Origin: an archaeon
GTDB taxonomy: Archaea; Asgardarchaeota; Hermodarchaeia; Hermodarchaeales; Hermodarchaeaceae
Reading direction: 5' to 3'
Assembly: GCA_016550395.1 (NCBI GenBank)
Contig: JABXGY010000328.1
Span: forward strand, 1-16,967
Length of the DNA: 16,967 nt
The notes under the pieces are model-generated. The model had not been told where the DNA came from, ran no database searches, and saw nothing but the letters and a program-made list of their open reading frames with translations. The position numbers and the translations under genes are program-made. Shown piece by piece: positions 13,145 to 16,967 of the stretch (position 1 is the stretch's first letter; every line of letters starts with the position of its first letter).

Positions 13145-13291
13145 GGGCACGTGGCTTAGCCTGATGGAGCGCCGAACTCTTGCGGACTAATACGCAAAGT
13201 GTGTAAGCCTTATACGGTGTCGCTCCGAACATTCGACTGCGAAGCCTAGGTAAGCCGGAGGTCGCGGGTTTGAATCCCGCCGTGCCCACCA
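13145..13291 (+). tRNA. Intron-containing tRNA, probably tRNA-Lys(CTT)
   Basis: All arms except the anticodon arm are clear. The acceptor is GGGCACG (13145-13151) with CGTGCCC (13281-13287), A73 and an encoded CCA. The D stem is GCTT/GAGC. The T arm is GCGGG-TTTGAAT-CCCGC (13264-13280). Reading on from the D arm gives CCGAA-CT-CTT (13172-13181), which puts U33 before anticodon CTT. The gene is 147 bases, about 70 more than a mature tRNA. Two splicing models compete. Two introns (13183-13230 and about 13235-13256) restore a perfect CCGAA/TTCGG stem but leave G37. One 70-base intron (13182-13251) gives the expected loop CTCTTAA but mispairs A30-C40 and A31-G39. I could not find a fully canonical bulge-helix-bulge for either, so splice sites and the Lys identity remain tentative. 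That it is a tRNA is near certain. Confidence 0.85.
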
Positions 13292-13321
13292 TTTTTCCAG
13301 TTATTATCAGTCAGTTTTTTT
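13292..13321 (+). terminator. Oligo-T terminators after the tRNA
   Basis: A run of five T (13292-13296) follows the CCA end directly. A second run of seven T (13315-13321) lies just inside the 3' end of the convergent herA gene. Archaeal RNA polymerase terminates at such T runs. They would end tRNA and ileS read-through transcripts. Confidence 0.5.
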
Positions 13322-14848
13322 CCCTTTCTTGTCATATCTCCGCGTAACGGTTTCGAAATCTTCACCAAAAGCCGTCTCTTTTGTAGCTCTTTCACGGACC
13401 TGAATAAATACAGGGAACCTGGTGGCCTGACCAACCACTAGAGCTTCTCCAACAGTGAGACTAGAAATTGATGTCAGGGTCGCTTTGGTAATTTTTTCAG
13501 AAGTTGCCCGAATATGGTCTAAATCATATGGATTAGTTATCCGAAGAAATATGTTAGTACCACATTGCGATAACACCGTTGTTGAAAGTCGAACCGGGCG
13601 TTGAGAAATAATACAGAGCGATAAATTATACTTGCGCCCTTCCCGAGCGACAGTTTCAAGTATGCCTTTAGAAAATGCTAGTGCACGTCTAGCCTCTGGG
13701 CAGAATTGATGGGCCTCTTCGAGAAACACAATAGCTGGGGGAATAGTTCCATCTCGTCTCAAATCGAATAAATGGCGAAGAACGGCATCAACAATGATTT
13801 GTTTCTTTTGTAAACTTACGGTTTCACTTAAATCAAGAATCACCGCTTGACCCGGTTTCATTAACTTACTCCATTCCGGAGTTGAAGTTTTACCAAAAAG
13901 CCGAAGGCTTTGGAGATTATCTAACCACCCCAATAGTGCTTCACGTGTTCGAACGTTAATAGAGGGATCTTGTTCTAATGCAATGGTTAAGTCACCAATA
14001 TCATAGGGTTGTCCCTTTCGAGCAGTTCGTAGTGTGCGAATAATGCGCGTTAGTTCACGGACTTGAATTGTTCCCATGTCCGGTGAATAGGTGGCGAAAG
14101 CCTTTGCGCTCATTCGTGGTGTTGCTATTTCCACAAGTGGACTTCGAATGACGGTTATTTGGTCTTCGAAGGTTTTTCCTTTTGCTCCCTGAGATTCTGC
14201 TAATCCGGTGTATTCGCCATGAACATCTATCACAAGTATTGTAGGACGACCCTGAGCTGGTTTCCTTGACAAGAGTTCTTCTAACATTACAGAGGCTGCA
14301 TAGCTTTTTCCTGCTCCACTCATAGCAAGAAGTGCAACATGTTTCTGATACATTTTGGAAAGGTTAAAAGTTGCTGGGATATCATGGAATAACAGATGTC
14401 CCAGATGAATTCCTTCTTTACTAAAACCAAGGAATTCACTTAGAATCTTATGATCAGGCGCGGAGACTATAGCACCCGGTGATGGAGGATAGGTAACCCT
14501 TTGGACTTGCCCGTTGTTAAATATGCCAAGTGGTTTAGCCTCAGCTAGCACATATTCCCATCGGTCAATTGGAAAAATCGCCCCGAACGCTTTCCCGGAT
14601 CGCGTAAATTCGTGAACTGCGTCAATTTGTGAAAAATACCGGTTCGTCTTATAGATTTGTTCGATGTGAGCAATAATTAGTCCCTCGTCGGCATTAATGG
14701 AGACATATTGACCAACGTGAACGGGAATTTGTTTTTCTGTCGAGATTTCATTGCGATTACCGATAACAAACTCGATATTTTCTGTAGACGGCCCATCTTC
14801 AGTACAAACGATAGTTCCAAGAGATTCTGTTTTCATTTCACTATTCAT
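13307..14848 (-). CDS. herA: HerA hexameric DNA helicase/translocase
   Basis: This 513-residue protein has an N-terminal HAS-barrel (about 1-125) and a FtsK/HerA-type ATPase domain. Walker A is MSGAGKS (176-182), followed by VIDVHGEYTGL (206-216), a family signature. Walker B is AIVFLEEAH (372-380) with Glu377/378, and the sensor-like SQRP is at 415-418. HerA forms a hexamer that drives the NurA nuclease during end resection with Mre11-Rad50 in homologous recombination. The gene lies 17 bases downstream of nurA on the same strand, a classic operon. The ATG at 14848 directly abuts GAAGG, so an ATG at 14836 (MKTESLG) with better spacing is also possible. No mre11 or rad50 gene is present in the window. 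Confidence 0.94.
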   Translation of the reverse strand: MNSEMKTESLGTIVCTEDGPSTENIEFVIGNRNEISTEKQIPVHVGQYVSINADEGLIIAHIEQIYKTNRYFSQIDAVHEFTRSGKAFGAIFPIDRWEYVLAEAKPLGIFNNGQVQRVTYPPSPGAIVSAPDHKILSEFLGFSKEGIHLGHLLFHDIPATFNLSKMYQKHVALLAMSGAGKSYAASVMLEELLSRKPAQGRPTILVIDVHGEYTGLAESQGAKGKTFEDQITVIRSPLVEIATPRMSAKAFATYSPDMGTIQVRELTRIIRTLRTARKGQPYDIGDLTIALEQDPSINVRTREALLGWLDNLQSLRLFGKTSTPEWSKLMKPGQAVILDLSETVSLQKKQIIVDAVLRHLFDLRRDGTIPPAIVFLEEAHQFCPEARRALAFSKGILETVAREGRKYNLSLCIISQRPVRLSTTVLSQCGTNIFLRITNPYDLDHIRATSEKITKATLTSISSLTVGEALVVGQATRFPVFIQVRERATKETAFGEDFETVTRRYDKKGKKTD

Positions 14849-14865
14849 CCTTCATGCAAATTTTT

Positions 14866-16035
14866 CTAATGGAACGGCATTCTTTCACGACGTAATTTCA
14901 GTAAGCTTTGTGGATATCCTATTCGGTTTGCAAGCTGAGCAAATAAGAAATCAAGGTCGCGTTCAATTAATCTGGCCTGAGAATCGGCGTCAATCAAGAC
15001 AGCTGGTAGAGCGAATTCCTCATTATCGGAAGACATTGGTAGTAACATTGCACTGATTTTTTCGATTATCCTAAGTGGGTCATATGATCCAGTAAAGACT
15101 TCAACACAGAGTGGATAATCATACTTCGCTGTTCGCAAGTAAAAACACACCAGCCGACTATCTAGTTGAGTGTCAGTATTAGACTCTACATTCGAAGTAC
15201 TGTTAAAATCGTTCAGTCGTAATATGGGTGAGCGTTCACCCACATCAAGTACGCGAAAGAAGAAATCCGTATCATAGCTTGTTTTCAAGATTGTTCGATA
15301 ATCAAGTTCTAATAATCTTTTCAATTCAGGATTCCGATTTATTAGATGTGGAAGAAGTTCGCCAAAAATTCGCATAAAGCGTTGACTTCTACTGTCCTTT
15401 ATTACACCTGCAAGCAAGGTTCCTGTCTCTTCAGTTTTTACAAAAAGTTCCTCATATAGAGCTTTGATTTTGTCATATTTAGAAGAGAACACGGACTTAT
15501 TCGGTGGGCGATCACTAATATGGGGTCTGAGAGAACCATCTAGGAGTAGTAATTCAGTAGAATGATGATCCTGAACACGTATAGCTAACTCAATTTCTGC
15601 TTTTAATCGTTCAAGCGATGCGTTAACTTCAGCCTCTCGCCATGAAATGGGCGTAAGTTCTGCTTTTATAGTAGGGGGTGTCATTTTTTCAGGAAAGTAA
15701 ATAGCTGAAACCCGATTAGCGGGTGTATATTCGAAGATAGTTGCATTGGCACGAGTGATAACCAACTCTATACCTCGTAAGGTCTTTTTGAGAAGTCCCC
15801 CATCAACACCACAAACGCGGAGTCCACTTAGGTCCGTTGGTTTTACTGTATGTGCTATTGCTCCATCAACGATGTATTGTTGTGCTAAGGGTAAATCTAA
15901 TTGCAAATCAAGAGAGTGGCGCACAGAGTGAATGATTGAGGCAAAGGCGTTTCTTTTTTCCTCAATAACTTGAATTTGTTCAACAATTTTTTGTATTGTC
16001 TCATCTAATGCCCAGAGCTCGCTTATAGTCTTCAT
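14866..16035 (-). CDS. nurA: NurA 5'-3' nuclease
   Basis: This 389-residue protein has the NurA fold of RNase H-type nucleases. Asp78 lies in VCGVDGG, the first metal ligand. Asp166 lies in LLLLDGSL, and GVIKDSRS (210-217) is a further conserved block. The C-terminal part contains YPLCVEVFTG and LPAVLIDADSQARL. NurA is a dimer that binds the HerA hexamer and degrades DNA ends to give 3' overhangs. The N-terminus is a helical region (1-60). The start is ATG 16035; no strong ribosome binding site precedes it. It is the first gene of the nurA-herA operon and diverges from the HD-domain gene, with 81 bases between them. Confidence 0.92.
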   Translation of the reverse strand: MKTISELWALDETIQKIVEQIQVIEEKRNAFASIIHSVRHSLDLQLDLPLAQQYIVDGAIAHTVKPTDLSGLRVCGVDGGLLKKTLRGIELVITRANATIFEYTPANRVSAIYFPEKMTPPTIKAELTPISWREAEVNASLERLKAEIELAIRVQDHHSTELLLLDGSLRPHISDRPPNKSVFSSKYDKIKALYEELFVKTEETGTLLAGVIKDSRSQRFMRIFGELLPHLINRNPELKRLLELDYRTILKTSYDTDFFFRVLDVGERSPILRLNDFNSTSNVESNTDTQLDSRLVCFYLRTAKYDYPLCVEVFTGSYDPLRIIEKISAMLLPMSSDNEEFALPAVLIDADSQARLIERDLDFLFAQLANRIGYPQSLLKLRRERMPFH

Positions 16036-16116
16036 CCCAATCGTCCAAGAAGAGCTTTCCTAATTTAGTATCATGCTTAAAATTAAAACTTGGTAACACG
16101 TTAATAAACGCCACCA
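16036..16116. promoter_or_regulatory. AT-rich divergent promoter region between nurA and the HD-domain gene
   Basis: On the plus strand CTTAAAATT near 16077 is about 40 bases before the HD-gene ATG. On the minus strand TTTTAATTTTAAG and TACTAAATT stretches could serve nurA. Individual elements cannot be assigned with confidence. Confidence 0.3.
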
Positions 16117-16683
16117 ATGTCAATAGTTTATCCTTCATTAGAAGAGGCTAGGTTACTGCTGAATGATTATCTCAGTGACTCCAACATTATACTTCATTGT
16201 GAGGCTACACGCCAAAAAGCACTTCGAATTGCGAAAATACTATCAGCCAAAATACTAGTTGACTTTGATTTAGTAAGCATTGGTGGGTTATTACATGATC
16301 TCGGTCGGGCGCGAACCCATGATGCCACACATGGCTATGTTGGTGGAAAACTCTTAGAACTATACGATTATCCCTCAAGCATTGTAAAGGTTGTTGAGCG
16401 ACACGTCTTGGGCGGCTTTACTGCAGAAGAGGCTGTTCAGATTGGTCTTCCTGAACGGAGTTTTGTCACCGAAACTTGGGAGGAAAAAATTGTTTGTGTT
16501 GCGGATAAACTAGGATTATACGACTGGGAAGAGATTGATCAACCACAGAAATGGCTTGAAAAGTTGGAAAGTCGGTTTACGGAACTTAGGCAACATTATG
16601 CAGTAACTGAGCCATACCACACTTCTATGCAACGGGCAAAACACTTTGTAAATGCTATGGTTCGTATAGCCATGTTAATATAA
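16117..16683 (+). CDS. HD-domain phosphohydrolase-like protein (archaeal HDIG type)
   Basis: This 188-residue protein has the HD metal-binding pattern: His27 (NIILHCEATRQKALRIA), His60-Asp61 (GGLLHDLGRA), His72 (THGYVGGKLL), His96 (VVERHVLGG) and Asp130 (VCVADKL). Such metal-dependent hydrolases act on phosphomonoesters or phosphodiesters of nucleotides or RNA. The size and layout match the small archaeal HDIG proteins (TIGR00295-like), whose substrate is unknown to me. The ATG at 16117 has no clear ribosome binding site, which suits a leaderless or short-leader transcript. All predicted metal ligands are intact, so it is probably an active enzyme. It is convergent with the partial gene at the right edge. 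Confidence 0.82.
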   Translation: MSIVYPSLEEARLLLNDYLSDSNIILHCEATRQKALRIAKILSAKILVDFDLVSIGGLLHDLGRARTHDATHGYVGGKLLELYDYPSSIVKVVERHVLGGFTAEEAVQIGLPERSFVTETWEEKIVCVADKLGLYDWEEIDQPQKWLEKLESRFTELRQHYAVTEPYHTSMQRAKHFVNAMVRIAMLI

Positions 16684-16736
16684 TGCACTTTACCGGACTA
16701 TAATCAGTGACAGTTTCAAGGACGGGTTAGTTGATA

Positions 16737-16967
16737 CTAGGGGAACAGAATTGATGCAAGCATTAGTGGATGGAGTACTAAGGCCATTATAAAGAGTATC
16801 CCCGTTGTTAAAAGGGGAACTGTGATGTTATCATAACCCACCGGGCTTATTCCTTCAATAATTGTAGCAGAAACGGCACAAACTGCACTTAGAATGATAA
16901 TCTGCATTATATCGAAAACGGGCAGCCCTCCTCTAGCAAAGATGTCCAGAAAAACCCAACAAATCCA
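16737..16967 (-). CDS. Dolichol kinase/phosphatidate cytidylyltransferase-like membrane protein, C-terminal fragment
   Basis: I translated this partial frame by hand. It enters from the right edge and stops at 16737-16739, giving 76 residues. The stretch VSATIIEGISPVGYDNITVP matches the C-terminal signature of the SEC59/phytol kinase/CdsA-type family (usually E-x-x-S/P...DN-x-x-P). Hydrophobic helices flank it on both sides. These integral membrane enzymes phosphorylate polyprenols or activate lipid phosphates with CTP. In archaea they are linked to lipid or glycan carrier metabolism. The N-terminal part lies outside the window, so the exact subfamily cannot be decided. Confidence 0.68.
   Translation of the reverse strand, partial: WICWVFLDIFARGGLPVFDIMQIIILSAVCAVSATIIEGISPVGYDNITVPLLTTGILFIMALVLHPLMLASILFP

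Noticed and set aside
13171..13235. A perfect bulge-helix-bulge using CGAA (13173-13176) with TTCG (13232-13235)
   Set aside because: Splicing there would borrow D-stem bases for the flanking helix and leave a product 11 bases too long that does not form an anticodon arm.
13017..13434. Minus-strand open frames of 91 and 62 residues around the tRNA
   Set aside because: They cross the tRNA and the ends of ileS and herA. One contains the phrase GFKPATSGLPR, which arises from translating the antisense of a tRNA 3' half and is a known annotation artefact.
1..16967. Defence island, CRISPR array, transposon or biosynthetic cluster
   Set aside because: No repeats with regular spacers, transposase, integrase, toxin-antitoxin or effector genes were seen. 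HerA-NurA here is the housekeeping pair, with normal lengths and no fused effector domains.

Overview
This window is archaeal and most likely from an Asgard archaeon (Promethearchaeota). The archaeal markers are HerA-NurA, NucS/EndoMS, RIO2, an Sm-like protein, COG2433, an A24-type preflagellin peptidase and a tRNA gene with an interrupted anticodon arm. The Asgard pointers are a complete Rab/Ras-like small GTPase and an EMC6-like membrane protein. Genes are tightly packed, with many GTG/TTG starts, short or overlapping gene borders and archaeal TATA-like boxes. No mobile element, CRISPR array or gap over 300 bases without a gene was seen.

Layout. Bases 1-1459 (minus) hold most of an NFACT/Rqc2 (NEMF) ribosome quality control factor, truncated by the left edge. 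It diverges from a three-helix EMC6-like protein. Next come an Lrp/AsnC regulator overlapping a KaiC-like ATPase (plus), then a minus-strand group: an A24 prepilin peptidase, a small two-helix membrane protein and an ArsR-type regulator. RIO2 kinase and the large COG2433 RNase H-fold protein overlap on the plus strand. An Sm-like protein and a SAM methyltransferase lie on the minus strand, and the methyltransferase diverges from NucS. A Rab-like GTPase (minus) diverges from isoleucyl-tRNA synthetase (plus). The synthetase is followed by a tRNA gene, probably Lys(CTT), carrying about 70 extra bases in its anticodon arm. The herA-nurA end-resection pair follows on the minus strand, then an HD-domain protein (plus) and the C-terminus of a dolichol-kinase-like membrane enzyme (minus) at the right edge.

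Themes. Two functional groups stand out. The first is translation and ribosome maintenance: Rqc2/NEMF, RIO2, Sm-like protein, IleRS, tRNA, and possibly COG2433, whose N-terminal part carries a motif resembling the GGQ loop of release factors. The second is DNA repair: NucS for mismatches and HerA-NurA for end resection. The remaining genes concern regulation (Lrp, ArsR, KaiC-like) and membranes (EMC6-like, A24 peptidase, Rab-like GTPase, dolichol-kinase-like). I see no defence island or biosynthetic cluster. The most unusual items are the tRNA and the GGQ-like motif in COG2433.
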